64,000 nucleotides of DNA, taken from positions 55,142,357 through 55,206,356 of the forward strand of contig CM067322.1 in assembly GCA_034231615.1 (NCBI GenBank). The letters are read 5' to 3'. Origin of the DNA: Meghimatium bilineatum (Eukaryota; Mollusca; Gastropoda; Stylommatophora; Philomycidae). The translations under genes and the position numbers were made by a program. The notes beneath the pieces are model-generated. The model was not told the origin of the DNA. It saw nothing but the letters and a program-made list of their open reading frames with translations, and made no database searches. Positions 1-14,200 of the stretch are shown piece by piece (positions within the stretch are counted from its first letter, which is position 1; the number at the start of each line of letters is the position of its first letter).

Positions 1-190
1 TCTGTCTTGGGCGATGTGGCTTGCATTTTCTAGCGATGTATTCATATTATCTTTAATGTCGTCAGTCCATCGTCTTCTTGGTCTAAAATGTCCGACTAGA
101 ACGAATGTGTTCTCTTTACGGTGCTCGATTAACGGTTGGTCCTTCCCGAAAGTAATGGCAACCTACGGGAATATTGTGCCTAGAAATTCT
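1..190 (-). mobile_element. LINE C-terminal/3' fragment (family F)
   Basis: Read on the minus strand, this edge-truncated piece encodes the basic tail typical of LINE reverse transcriptases (a WTDDIKDS-like motif followed by an alpha-helical end). It is clearly homologous to 54030-54140 in the same window. It is a decayed fragment and the rest lies off the left edge or is gone. Family placement within the LINEs is not resolved. Confidence 0.55.
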
Positions 191-729
191 ATAGACTTAT
201 ACTAAATACCTTCCTGATATGCAGACTGTGTTAACAAATTTAGTGGGATCCACAAAAGTTATAAAAAGTGGGTTTTCCTGATCGTCCCATTCATTTTTCC
301 TGTAGTTAATGAGGGGTTAAAATCATGCCAGTAGTTGATCCTTTAGATCTGAATTCACACTGCGATTCTACGAGTAAACATTCCGCAAGTAACTGAAGCA
401 GCTTAAATTTACGTGCATAAGCCTCGCCAGTGATGCTGATACGGGAAATGCCTTTGTGTATGTTACAATCTCTTTTATTCTTGTAAAATGTTTTTATATA
501 TGCATCTCGAATATTCTGCGAAATCTCACATTCTCTTCAACATGTAACAAGGAGATATAGGGGTAAAGACAAGGGAGAACATTCATGTTTTATTTATGGA
601 CCTCAGCGGGGATGTTAGATTTAATGCTTCATAACGAAACTGTGACGCTGTCATTTCTTGCCGTTTACCACATTATTTACAGCATCGAAGATGTCATTCA
701 TCTTCAAAATGTATCTTTAGAATATGTTC

Positions 730-1700
730 TTATAGATTTAGATAAAGAGCACCTTCTACACCCTGAAATTCTCAAAGTGAAAGGCAGTCGACTTGAGGAA
801 AGTCGTGGATGTGGTGTGCAGAGGATATAGGCTACAGTGTGTGTATACAGATTTGGAGGATGTGCTACCTGGTGCGGAATGGAGTCGGGCGCCCTTAGAT
901 TGTCCGACAGCCTTCAAAGAAATAATAACACTCAATAGAAAATACAGGGAATGGTGTCCGACAGTGGTGGAGTTGAGGATGCTCGCTCTGATTGGTGAGA
1001 ATTCCAGGAAAGGTGATATGACTATATATACAGATTGGTCGGTTCAGGTTGAGAGGTACATCAGGAGTGCTTGGGCTTTCACGGCTCAAATGTGGAGGGG
1101 GGGGGGGTGGAGAGACCACCAGAGAGGAATGTGGTGCATTCGCTCAGGCGACAAGCAGCATGACAATGGAGATTTTGGCAGTAACTAAAGCTTTGAAATG
1201 GGTGTACTTGCAGACTGTCTGCGAGCATGCCTGTATATTCAGTGACTCAATGAGCATGATTATGAAAGTTCAGGCGGGGTACATTCAAGAACAGTGGCTG
1301 GATGCAGTGAAGAATTCATGTGTACGTAAAGTGATTTTTATTGTTGTGCCGGGACATGTGGGAGTTCGGGGTAATGAGAGAGCAGATAGGTTGGCTGTAC
1401 AAGCTGCTACTTCGACTGTTGGTGAAACCATCGATCCGGCAGACATTTTGAATGCCCTGCGGGAAAAGGCACGAACAAATGACTGTATAGGCCCTAAGCG
1501 ACGATGACTCTTGTTCCATGGCTAGAATAAGGGATCTTGGTTTGAAATGTGGTGTCGCTAGAAAGGAGCGTATTCGTGGGCGATAAAGAATGATGGTCAG
1601 TCAACGTTTAAATGTGAATACACTCAATGAGAGATCTGAGCACTTGTGGTCTTGTTCAAAGTGCAGTGACGATGATCCAACAACTAACTTATGCATGAGT
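730..1700 (+). mobile_element. LINE family A, 5'-truncated RNase H 3' part (copy 1)
   Basis: This is the 3' end of a non-LTR retrotransposon carrying a C-terminal RNase H domain, as in the I supergroup. Visible motifs are GDMTIYTD (first catalytic Asp), MTMEILAVTKAL (Glu), FSDSMSMI (Asp) and PGHVGVRGNERAD (His and last Asp). They lie in more than one frame, with a frame change near the poly-G run at 1097. The DNA matches 39520-40460 and 50730-51450 closely. The copy ends at about 1693 with the family's CAACTAACT tail. It lies upstream of the LC3 gene and is non-functional. Confidence 0.85.
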
Positions 1701-2020
1701 GTTCCACTCATCTTCTCAAATTGTTTAGAAATTTGATTTCTAATCAATAAACAAATCGACTCCATTCAAATGAGACAAGGAAGATGTATTAAAGTGATTG
1801 GGTTTGTTTTAAAATCAAAATATTGACACACACGTCATATGATACGATCAACCACACGTTACAATGACTGACAAATAAGAACATTGAATTGAGCAAGGCA
1901 TTACTCGTATTCCCGTGATCATGAACGTTTGCTGAAGGGAAGTCACTACAGTTCAATTCAAGTCCACGGCAGATTAGAGTAGGTAGTGTTCTATTTTTAC
2001 ATCTAGAAAAGTGTATGGTC
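1700..2020. other. Upstream flank of the LC3C-like gene, nothing recognised
   Basis: This AT-rich stretch lies between the LINE tail and the likely promoter. I see no ORF, repeat family or clear motif in it. It would contain distal promoter elements if any exist. Confidence 0.4.
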
Positions 2021-2028
2021 TATAAAAG
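2021..2028 (+). promoter_or_regulatory. Candidate TATA box of the LC3C-like gene
   Basis: TATAAAAG lies about 150 bases before the start codon of the LC3C-like gene. That spacing would allow transcription to start near 2050 with a 5' UTR of roughly 120 bases. It is a single motif match in AT-rich DNA, so it is only a candidate. Confidence 0.3.
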
Positions 2029-2173
2029 TAGGTTATAGAATGATTTCTGAGTTATGTCGTATCATTCTGATGTTGTAATTGCTTGTCGATATAGTGAACT
2101 ATTCAGTCGGTGATATTTCAGTTATATATTTTCCATATTTCAATATTTTAAAATAAAGTTATAGGGCCTAAAC

Positions 2174-2240
2174 ATGCCAAAGACTGCTAAGAAGGACAGC
2201 GATAATCATACTCACACTTTCAAACAACGGAAAACATTTG
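2174..2240 (+). CDS. MAP1LC3C: LC3C-like exon 1 (coding part)
   Basis: It starts with ATG (MPKTAKKDSD) and runs through FKQRKTF, ending in a textbook donor TTG|GTAAGT. The last G forms a glycine codon with exon 2. The lysine-rich N-terminus corresponds to the helical arm that distinguishes LC3 proteins from GABARAP proteins. Confidence 0.9.
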
Positions 2241-5200
2241 GTAAGTTGTAGTTTTCTTGTTAGTTATTTCAGGCCTGTCAGCTGATAATGATATTGATCA
2301 TGACATATCACAGGGTTTACTCTTAGTTTTAATCTTAGATTGTTTGAGAACTTAGTAAGAGTGATGATTTCTTAGTCAAATAAAATCGGGAAACGTTTTA
2401 TTATTTTAAAACTTTTATTACTATTACTATTACATTAGACATAGGCCCTACTCACTGTCAAGTCCGGAGATTAAACATGACCCATAGACATAATATGCGG
2501 CTGCCTCTTCCCCCTTTTGGAAATTAGAACATTAATAATTTAAGTACTATAATCGTTATATTATAACGGTATAACCAGAATGTGGTGGGTAGCTCCTCCT
2601 CCCAATGACTTTCTACGAGAAGGTGTGCGTGTGTGACTGAGTAATATGATACGGTATGATAACAAACTGATAACTGGAGGGGAATCACACTACTATCCAT
2701 ACCTGGTAAAATTCTTTGTAATATTATGCTTGCAAGATTAAAGTCATCCTTAGACAAAAGACTTAGAGAAGAGCAGTCAGGCTTTAGACCAGGTCGTTCC
2801 TGCCTCGACCATATATTCACTCTTAGAACAATAATTGAAGAATGTCTAGAATTTAGATCTAATCTCATAACCTTTGTTGATTTTCAAAAAGCCTTCGACA
2901 GCACCTATCAACCATCGCTTTGGAAAATTTTAAAAATATATGGATTCCAAAACAAATACCCGGTATATAAATGTGATAAAATAATTCTATACCAACTCAA
3001 CATGCTGTGTTCGAACAGAAAAAGGCAATTCAGAATGATTCCCTGTGATTACTGGTGTTAAACAAGGCTGCCCTATGTCACCATTACTATTCAATATCGC
3101 AATTGACTGGGCTATGAGAAAAAGCACATCCGACGCAAATTTAGGAATCAAATGGGTAAATAAAACAACATTAGAACACCTGGATTTTGCTGATGATCTT
3201 GCACTATTGAGTGAAAACCATCAAGATGCACAAACAAAAACTGATAGATTAAAACTCATTGCAGGACAAATATGTCTCCAAATCAACTCATCAAAACCAA
3301 AAATTATGGACTTCACCAATTCACCTAACATAATTACTTTAAATGGACAACAACTTGAAAAGGTACACAAATTCTCCTATCTAGGAAGCAAACTAATACT
3401 CGACGGTGATGTCAGGATAGAAATTACACTCACATTGCACTAGCATCAAGTGCCTTTAACAGACTGTCTAATATCTGGAGATCAAAGTCAATCAGCACAC
3501 GCACGAAAATGTGCTTATTTAATTCCAGTGCTATCATATGGATGTGAGATCTGGAAAAGCTCTTTATCTTCAGAAAAGAAATTACTGAGTTGCTAGCTTA
3601 CTAACGTAGCGTTCAAACGGATTAGTTAGCTTCAAGGACAACTATGCAGTCGACCCAGTTGTAATTCTACTTGCGGGTACTAACAAAGCCAACACAGTTA
3701 GTTGAGGAAAATAGAAACAGTGAGAAAGAATGCACTTCACATCAAGTGCTGTGGATCATTGGACTCATAGATCTAGACTAAAATGTCCCCAGTCATTTTT
3801 AGTATTTTAGCAGATATTATGAGTTTAATTTCCTCATGACATAGCAGTATAAGGCTCTTTCCCAAGTCTGTCTTTGGCACTTTTTAAGAAATCTGCACTG
3901 ATCTGAAATTTTTGTAGTTTGTGACATCACTGTCGGTTCATTCCTAGTTACAAAATGGCTACATAACTATACTGAACGTGCCTTTGACAAATAAAACTGC
4001 AATACACTTGTTACAGATGCGAGGAGTGCTCCTGGATTAAAAGATATACACAGGAACATGCTATGACATTAGCCTACTATGCTGAGGGAAGGATTTGCTG
4101 AAATTGCTACTGTAACAGAACCACACTACTTGTAAAGTTACCTGACCAATTTCATGTGGCAATCTAGGCAACAGGCGAACATTTGCCCGTTCTACGCCAT
4201 TCTGGGAAAAATTAGAAGATTATGGTCCCCTGCCTAATTACAGTCTGTTCCCACCCATTCAACCCACCTAACCTACTCATTTATATATAAATAAATAAAT
4301 ATCTGTCATCTGATAAATATAGTCAAGCCAATGGAAATCATATTTTTTTAAAAACACAGTTTTTTCTCTTTTTAAAAAATGCCATATTTCGTTTCACATT
4401 CCATTAAAAAAAGGTACGGCTGGGATCTGGGAAAGAACCCAGTATACAGATACAAATATTTAATAAGCAACAGCAGTCTTCTTCTCATTCACACAATTTT
4501 TTCTTGAAGATATGTTAACTGTTGAATGAAGTCATTGTTGCTAGTGTGCCTCTCGGCCTGGTATCTCTGAGTGCAGCACCTGTGCTTGCTTGTGCAGGAC
4601 TGTTGTCCTGCTTGATGTAAGGGATGATCTGACCAGTCTTAGTTTCCAGCATCTGATGCTTGGACGAAGTCCAGTCTCTGCTTCAAGGAGCTAGCCTCGA
4701 TGTGGAGCAGCAGCAGTGTTCTTTGATTAGTTAGTTCATCGTATATCATTACTGCACACAGGATAGGTGCTGTGATCTCTTTTGAATACATCTCTGCAAT
4801 TAGATGATAACTCATAGTTCCAGTTTTCTATTGGTTGACAAACATTCTTCTATGCCCACTGTATTCATTTCTAGTGATACCACATTTCAAACCTGGCTCT
4901 TTTATTCGGAAAAGGAATCATCACACTCATTAATTTTATTTGTCCATGCTGTTTCTTGAAATGAGTTCAGAATGTCAGCGTGGCCAATTATTCTACTACT
5001 CAAAACATGACACAACTCACCAGCCTATTTGCTCTCTCATTGCCTCAGACATTGGTATAACAGAGCTTATTGATGGATGTGATTCATTAGTATTCATTAG
5101 GCTTTATCAAACTACTGCTATTATATATATAAGAAGAGTTTGATTATAATAATTATTAATATAATCTGATAGAGTTTCATAATGTGAGATATTGAAGAAA

Positions 5201-8200
5201 ACTTGATTTTGCAGGCTAGTCCATACAATAAACTAGTGCAATTAGTGTAAAGTAGATTAGTAAATAGGATATAGAATTGTTGTGTTCTTGGCTATTTATT
5301 CAGTTCTATTTGAATCCCTCAGTTTCGAAGAAAAACAGCAAGTAATAATAACAGGTAGACCAATATCTGACATTTCTGCTAAAATAACAATGAAGTATAC
5401 ATGTATTGTCAAAATAGAGTATTATATTTCTTTAAAATAGTTCAATGCAATTTATATAAGAAAAGTTTGTGTGGTCTAGAACCATGATTCATATAAGTTT
5501 TGCTGTCGCCGCAACAACCCCTTTAAATATTTTTTATGCTGCCAACCCCCAAATATCTACTCATTTATCTTTTTGCTATAAATGATAAGGTTTATATTTT
5601 ATCAAGTCTTCATGGATCCCCTGAGAGGACAATGTGGACCACAGTTTAAGAGCTAAGCCATTTTCATATTAAATCATTATTCTTGTGCTAACAAGATCAC
5701 AAGTTTAATGTCAGAGATACCTCACTTTTAGTCACAGACAGATTCCATTCTGGTTAAGTCAGGGCCATAATAAATAATGGAAGTTACAGTTCATGTCACA
5801 AAAAGTTAGAATTTCCTTTTTTAACCCTATAACTCATAATAATGAAATTAACCTTTAGCAAGCCAGATTAAAAAATACGAAACGTCTACCTGCCACCGGA
5901 TTCTTTTTTGAAAATTTGCATTATTGATGGTGACTGTTTTGAAAATGTGATAATTTTTTGGTTGTTGAAGATATTTAAATAATATTTGCACTTATAAATA
6001 CAGAATTTAATTCTGCATATATTGGTGTAATTTCTGTACGTGTGTGTGTGATACCAGACGTATGAGAATGTGGTAAAGACGTTTTTCACCAAAAAACATA
6101 TATTTTATAACAAAGAGAAAAAAAATTAGTAAAAAATAGCTTACCTTACTTATCGAATTCCTTGGCAACACTGTACACTAAATCACACGCAAATCTGTTG
6201 TATTTATGTTCTTTCATTGCGAAATTATCAAAATATTGCCGGGGGAAACTGTATAAAACATGTAGAAATGCAGTAAAATCATTCTTTGATCTTAGGCCTA
6301 GAGTCATTTTTGGTGCCACTTCGACATATTCAATATCAAACCTTTACAAGTCCCCAAACCAACACAACATTCTGTATATTCACTGCTGTGAAACTAAATA
6401 ACTAAATAATTCATGATTCAAGCCACGATTCAATGTTATTTTATTCTAAATACGATGAAAGAAAGGTCTATAAAACTGATCAACCATCATGGCATCCTAC
6501 CGGTGTGCAGATGTGGTCAGATTCATTGCTATAACATGTGTATAACACCTCGACATCTTTACAACAATCATTTAGGAAGTGGGAATGTCCCGGCCTCGAT
6601 TGTGCATGATATACAAGCTGTGAACTATATATAGGCTGTGGTAGGCCTATTTTGCACGATGTCTCATTGAGCAAGTGCACCCGACAACAGTAAACAGCTG
6701 CCATCTTTTTTTGGATCAAGCTCACTTAACCAAAGCACGGTGAAGGTTAACCACCCGTAATCCCTATTGAGAAAAATAACAAAAGATCATTACCCACATC
6801 TCTAGAGACTCCATAAATTACAGCAACAATTTTAGAATCCCAGTTTCCCCCTTCCTTGTCAACAGTTGTCAAGAATTCCCCTCAAAACTTTTTTTTTAGT
6901 TAAAAAAAAGGATGAAAAGTACATGTTCTGTTTCACATTTTTTAGAAAAATATTTCAAATTCGAACAATTTAATTGGTGTATAAAAAAACAGCTCATTCA
7001 AACATTAAAATACTTTATTAGGAGCAAAAGGCTTCTGTGCCTCGAGAGAGAAAATCTTATTGGTTTAAGGTCCAAAAAGGAGTCAGAAAAGGATGTATCC
7101 TCTCACCACACCTATTCAACATATATGCAGAAAATATCGTGCTAAATGTATGAGAAAATCCATATTATGAAGAGTTTCAACCTTTTAATATTGGAGACTG
7201 AGATTCCAGAAATTAGGTATGCAGTTGACTCCACCCTAATATCAAGATGCAGCACAGGCAGGAATACATGTCTCAGTCAAACATCATAGCGAGGCAATCA
7301 CTTTTTTCCTCAATGTAAAGAAGACAAAAATAATGCATAGGAGGCCTATCGACAGAAATGAGCTCACCTCAAATAGTCATTGATAAAGAACAACTAGAAA
7401 TTTCAACATTGAATATTGCAGGTCAACCATCAATATTACATGAGATTGCTCAGCAGAGATCAGATTAGCAATGGCCCTATAAAAAACATTAAATTGAAAA
7501 ATCTATGGCAAGGGACAAACATAAAAACAAATTTACAATTAAGAAGCTGTATTTTTCAGTGGCAACATATAGTTGTGAAATGTGGGCGGTGACAACTGCA
7601 ATGGAAAGGAAAATATTGGCATTTTAAATGAAATGTTATGATGAAATTTTTTATAATGGGACAACTTTTTAAATATCCTGCGATAATGAATTGATTAGTG
7701 ACTTTTAAGAGGGATGGTAAAAAAAGTAATGCCTCCTAATTTTTAATCTACCGGTAAGTAAATACTTTATCAGTGTGTAATTTGTTAATTTTGTGAGAAT
7801 CCCCAAACGCTCTTCTGCGCTGTATAGCATAACTATGTTCATTATAGATTGCAACACAGTAACTGTTTAAAAATGGCTGCCAAAGAAGTATGGTTAAAAC
7901 AACGATATATCATAGAATTTCTCAATGTTGAAGGCGAGACCCCAAATTCGCATCACGAATGTTTGAAGAATGTTTATGGAGATTCAACAGTGGATGTTTG
8001 CACTGTCCGACATTGCGTACATTGTTGCGATGATGCTGAAGTAGGTCAATCCTCAATGGATGACACGAAGCAGAATGGTCGTCCATCTACCACAGAGATA
8101 CCACACAACATTCATTGAGTTTATGACATAATTCATGGTGATATTACATGGTGACATGATTCATTAGGTAACATTGAATGCCATGTTGTCCATTAGTAAA

Positions 8201-11200
8201 GGTAGTGTCCAGAACATCATTAAAGGTCAGGGTTATTCAAGGGTTTGTGCATGTTGGGTGCCCAAAATGTTGACATAAAGAAACAAGGAAAATGCGCCAT
8301 TGATGCAATTAGAGAATTTGACTGGACAGTATTACCACATCCCCCTTAGAGTCCCGATCGTGCACCTTCAGACTTCCATCTGTTTTGACCACTAAAAGAA
8401 GATCTAAGCGGAAATCACTTTAATGACATCAATAGCATTCAATGTAGCGTGTGCAATTGGTTTAGGAAAAAAGACACACATTTTTACTGTGAGGGGACAC
8501 ATGTCCTTGTGCAAAGATGGACAAAACCTGTACCAAATAATGGAGATTACATTGAGAAATAAATTTTGGAAGTACAGATTGCATACTACATTTTAATGAG
8601 TTTTATCTATTTTCGTGCATATTTTACTAAATTATAAATTAGGAGGCATTACTTTTTGACCATTCCCTCTTATATAACAGGTAAAATGCAGTTTCAGAAT
8701 AAACACAAATACACAATCTGTTTTGATCAAAATTTATAATTTATAATAATTCATAACACTTAATGATATGCTTGTTTCTGTTTATATCCATATTTGTCAC
8801 ATCCCTTACATTTCTAGCAGTTTGGGTCATTTCCAGACACTGGAGATTTAATGTCTGTCTATCTATCAAGATATACAACTTATCTGTACACAAACAATTC
8901 AATAAACAATGATTAAAAGTGTACTAAGTTACATACAAAAAACAAGAATAGTAAAAATTTTATCAGAACTTCATATAAATAACTTCGTATAAATATAACA
9001 TCAAATGAAATAAATTATGACTTACATCACTTGTGAATCTTCAGATTGAAATAGACATCAACTTTTTGTAGTTTAATTAATTTCTGTATGGGATTTCTTG
9101 TCCTGTGGTCATGGATTTATAAATCACTATAAAAATAGATGTTTTAACAGCTTTTGAGTAATGTGTCTGTATTTAAGTGGTTGGTGACAAAGAGTTAATT
9201 CTTATGTGAAACTGTATTTTAAGCCTTTATTTTATTCTCCCTCATTTATTCATCAAGTGGTTCCAATTTTACTGCAGTTGTCCATGCATTGATAATGAAT
9301 GACGTGTAAAAACCATATGTAGATGTAGCAGAAGTGATGGTTGTAGTAGTAATAATAGTAATACAGTAGTTGTAGTGGTATAGTAGGGTGAAATAGGTCG
9401 TGATTGTTTAAAATATCACCTTTTGCCTCCTGTTAGATTTTACAACATTATAGGTTTTTAAATGCCTTTTACATGTTTTCATTCATTCATTTCTGTTAGC
9501 ACATCTAACACAGCTTTACTGTGTATGTGCATAACAGCAAATCATTAGAACCCAACAATGTACGTGTGTTTTGTTATGTAACAACACACGCTAGAATCTT
9601 AGTGTAATAAATAAATATATATATCTATGTTATAAATTGTGTGAGACACAGCTTGCACCAGATAATTAGGGCCTAACATCTGGTCACATCAGCTGTTTGA
9701 CCTTTGATTGATTCATGCTGTTCATTGTTAGGGGGCACAATGTAAATGTAGAGTGATTAAAGAAAAATAATGGATACATTAACTCTTAGTGGACCAGGGA
9801 TAAAATGAGAAATAGGTTGTCACTTGGTCCACTGAGTTAATCAGTCAATACGAGTGATGCAGACCATAGAACCTATATCTGGAAGTTAGAAAGATTTGTG
9901 TGAGCCATCAGTTCTATTTATCTTTGCTTATTTTACTTTTTTTTATAGGTGTGAGAAAGGAGGAAGTGCAAGGAATCAGACAAAAGTTTCCCAACAAAGT
10001 GCCAGTGAGTATCCAACTGCAGATCTTGATTTTGACAATACTTAGATATACAATATTGATGCTGTAATTTGTAATATACTACATTATAATATACTGATAT
10101 CATTCTATAATATGCTTACAGTGTGTAAAATAATAACATTGGCTTGTTAAAACATGCTTGTTTGAAATTGCATGATAGACCAAAGATGAGGAACTAATGC
10201 AAATAGCTAAAAAAAACTCCAGTGTAGAAGAACTAATGAAACAATGCTGAAGATGAATAAGACATACATTAAGAAGTCTATCCCAACAATCCATATTGCG
10301 CCAACAGCTTCAAGAGAAGGAGCACATCTAGGATATGAGCCTTATCTGAGGAAATAGATCTTAAACTAATTGGTGTGGCTGGGAAGACCAGACCAATAGC
10401 TTTGGTTTGAGGCTGGTCTAAGTTAGGTGCACCGATAGGTGGGCAGATATTATAGAGTACATCTCTTCTGATCCAACAGCTCCTGCATCTTGCTTTGTTC
10501 CAAATATATTGATATTACCTTTACTCTGGAATTAACAAGGCAAGCAGAGAGAGAGGGATGATGCTGCGGTCTATCTCTGTTGGTGGGTGACACTTTTGGT
10601 GTCATTAATCAACATATACCTGCATCAAGCTTGACTGCTCCAGCCAATGCGGTGTTGATCAGCATAGCATGTCTTCAATAGGTGTATGGAGCTAGGACAT
10701 ATCCCAAAAATAGATAAATAAATTGTACTAGGCAATCAAAACCAGGATAAAGAAGTTCCTGATTAGAGAGTTGCTCTTTGCAGATGATACAATTATGACA
10801 CACTCAAAGGGAGAACTGCAGAACTTACTAGCTGCCTTTCTGATGCATGCATTGAGTTTGGACTAACAATTAGCAAAAAGAAGACACAAATTATGATGCA
10901 GGCTACCAGTAAGCAGCCACAAATTGTAATTGATGGGTGATGAAGTTAGAGGTACTGGGTAGTTGAATACTTTACATATCTAGGATTATTAGTTAACAAT
11001 AAATTACCCCTGGATTAAGAAATAAACATCAGGATGGCACGGTATCTACAATAATGAACAGACTAACAAAAAGAGTCTGGGGAAACAGAAAATTAACTAT
11101 ATATATTCTCCTATATAACTCCTGTTTTACCAGGCTTGTGTCCTCAGCACTTTCCTCTATGGCAGTGAAACATGGGCATCCTATATGCACCAGGAGAGAC

Positions 11201-14200
11201 ACCTAAATAGCTTTCACATGAAGTGCCTACATATAATTCTTGGAGTTAGGCTGCAGGAGAAAGTAACTAACAGTGATGTATTGGAAAGAACAGGCAATAC
11301 CAGTTTTTTCTATGCTCTGCACTCACTCCGATGGATGAAACACACTAAGGAGGATGGAAGATGCCAGAATACTGAAGGATCTTCTATATGGAGAATTACA
11401 TTCTGGGAAAAGATCCTATGGTCAACCTCTACTGTGGTATGATAAGTATAAAATTTCGGGTTTAGACAGTGTACTCTCAATATAATTATTATTTTGATTA
11501 TTTCCACACAAGCCTAGAGATACGACCAGAACATCAACAGGGAAATTCTGCAATAATTATGATACAGAAATCCAGGCAGTTAGGGTGGCAACTGAAAAAC
11601 TGCTGAACTCCAATCCTGCCTGCAGCCTGGGTATTCCTGACACACGACCAGTGTTTCAAGCTCTCCAGTCTGGAAAACTAACAGACTTGCAAAAACTACT
11701 TAATGAACTGTCTTAACCAGCATAGGGTAACTATGCAGTGGATACCCTCTCACTGTGGAATACCAGGAAATGAAAAAAACATACCAACTGGCTAAGGAAG
11801 GTGCTGCAGAAAACCAACCAGATGTACCAATCACCTACCATAAGAACAAAATAATGATCAAGTCAATAAGAAAGCCACCAACGCCAACACAAGATGACTA
11901 TCACATTATGAACAGGTCAGAACAAGTTGTAATTCTACGTCTCAGAACAGGACACAACCAACTTCGCAGTCACATGTATACAAAGTTCAAGATTGACAAC
12001 ACTGCCATGTGTACATGTGGACAGGCAGCACAGAGTGCCAAACATATACTTCAAGAGTGTTCTGAGCATGAAACGCTGAGGCAGACATATTGTCCAGAGG
12101 AAAAAACACTGGAATCAAAGCTCTATGGGACACTGTATGAACTACAAAAGACAGTGAGTTTTGTTCAGGAGACAGAATTACAGATATAGACATGTTTCAA
12201 GTGAATGAAAAAAGAAGAATCTCATGTTAACACAATGGCAGAAAAGGAAGTCTAATCAAATAGCAAGCTATGATTTGCAGATTCTGGTCACGTGAACTTT
12301 AAACATCATGTTGTGAACTTTGAACATCATGTTGTTCCCATCGCTAAGTCAATGCACATCAGTGGGCAACAAATGTTGCCAACAGCACTTACAGCGGAAA
12401 AAAAATGGCAATGTTTGTAGCCAATGGCATGGTCATGTTTAATAACTTTGGCAGTGAAATTCCAAAAAGGCCTTGGTCATGATAGGGACAAACAATTGTG
12501 TGTGTTAGCCTTATCAGGAAAATACATAGACCTATAATTTACAAATCATGTGGCATGTATAATGCTATATTCTTTTATATTACAGGTGATTGTGGAGAGA
12601 TACCACAAGGAGATCACGTTACCCTTGTTGGATAAAACCAAATTTTTGATACCACAGGAACTTACTATGTCACAGTTTGTTACAATTATCAGGTCAGTTT
12701 GCTATCATTATATATCATTCTATTATTATATGTAGTTGTAGTAGACACTTTTCCGTCTCTCCAAATGATATTATTATTGTTGTGCTTCAAGAAATATAAT
12801 CTATCATCCATAGCGACGAGGGATGTGATTCACAACCACAAAAGACTTTCATAGTATATACAAGGAATCATAGGCCCACTTGTACATTCATGCGATGTTA
12901 TGTGTCTTCTTAAGCATTTAGACCTTGAACTGTTATCACTTTCTCCTTTGTCTTTATACCATTCTTGATCTTTCCCCTCCATGCAACACAATCCATGCAT
13001 GGCCCAATATTCCATAGCAATTCCTGTACCATGTATCTCCCATTTGCATACATCTTTGTATCGAAGTAGAAGTCAATTCTGAAATCTTTTCCCAGACTGT
13101 AATTCTTCATAAAGTATATCTGTCTTCTTCCATCTTATTAGTTTGTTCCAGCCATCTGAATCTGAACATAGATAGTACTGTTGTATTGCCTGTTCTTTTC
13201 AATACACCAGTGTAAGTGACATCAGTATTAGTCAAGGAATTAAATGAAATTGGTAGCATATCCTATTCAGGATGTAGCCATCAACCCAGCATCTTTTGGC
13301 TCTATTGATTTTCTAGGCAATATTAATATATTCACTTGTTTGCCATTGCTTTCTGAACTCAAGGAATTAGTTAATGCTATAAAACATGGTGATGATTTGT
13401 ATAGTAATCAACCAGTCAACTAATTAGTTAATGCTAAAAATATTTAAATCATATGCTTAGCGGCAGAGCAATCATGAAGTTGTAGATACAGTACATGAGG
13501 ACAGAAAGAAGAAGAAAAAGAAGTAGATACAGTGGAATCCTTATATAACACATTCTTTTATAAAAAGTGTTCCTATACAACACTGTTCAATATCTTCAAT
13601 TATGTTTATTGTTTTTATTGTATATATCGAATTTCTGTTATTACATATATAATTCCTCGGTCCGGATCAATTGTTATAATGGGATTCCACTGTTAAAATA
13701 TGAAATATGATCTTTGTAACAGCAAAAAAAATGTGACAACTAACTAATCATGAACTGTTGAAAACCTGAAACTGTCATGTTCAATAAGGCTACATAAATC
13801 ACATTACAAAATGAACATTGGCATTAATTGTATAAAGATGAAATAAGTGGACAGAATTAATGTCAATAGAATCATGGAGATATTATAGCCTTGTTGCTTT
13901 CAGCCAACAATGAGATTAATGGAAATATATACAAGAATTACCAATATTTATAAATAAACAGTTTGTGATATTCGAATAAAAATGTATCCTATTAAATAGC
14001 ACTTTGTAATTTGATATGAAACATTAACTCAATTTTTGGTTGTATGCAGAAAAGGGGGGGAGGGAGTCAATAGTAATTAAACATATTTTCACATTATTTT
14101 ATGTAAGATCCTTGATAACGTCTATTTAGTTAAATATTTTTATATTGTATTATTGTCCTATGTACATCTGCCAAGTTGTTTGATCTTCTGTCATGATTTA

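Noticed and set aside
895-1119. Poly-proline minus-strand ORF
   Set aside because: It reads the poly-G run of a dead LINE RNase H sequence in reverse.
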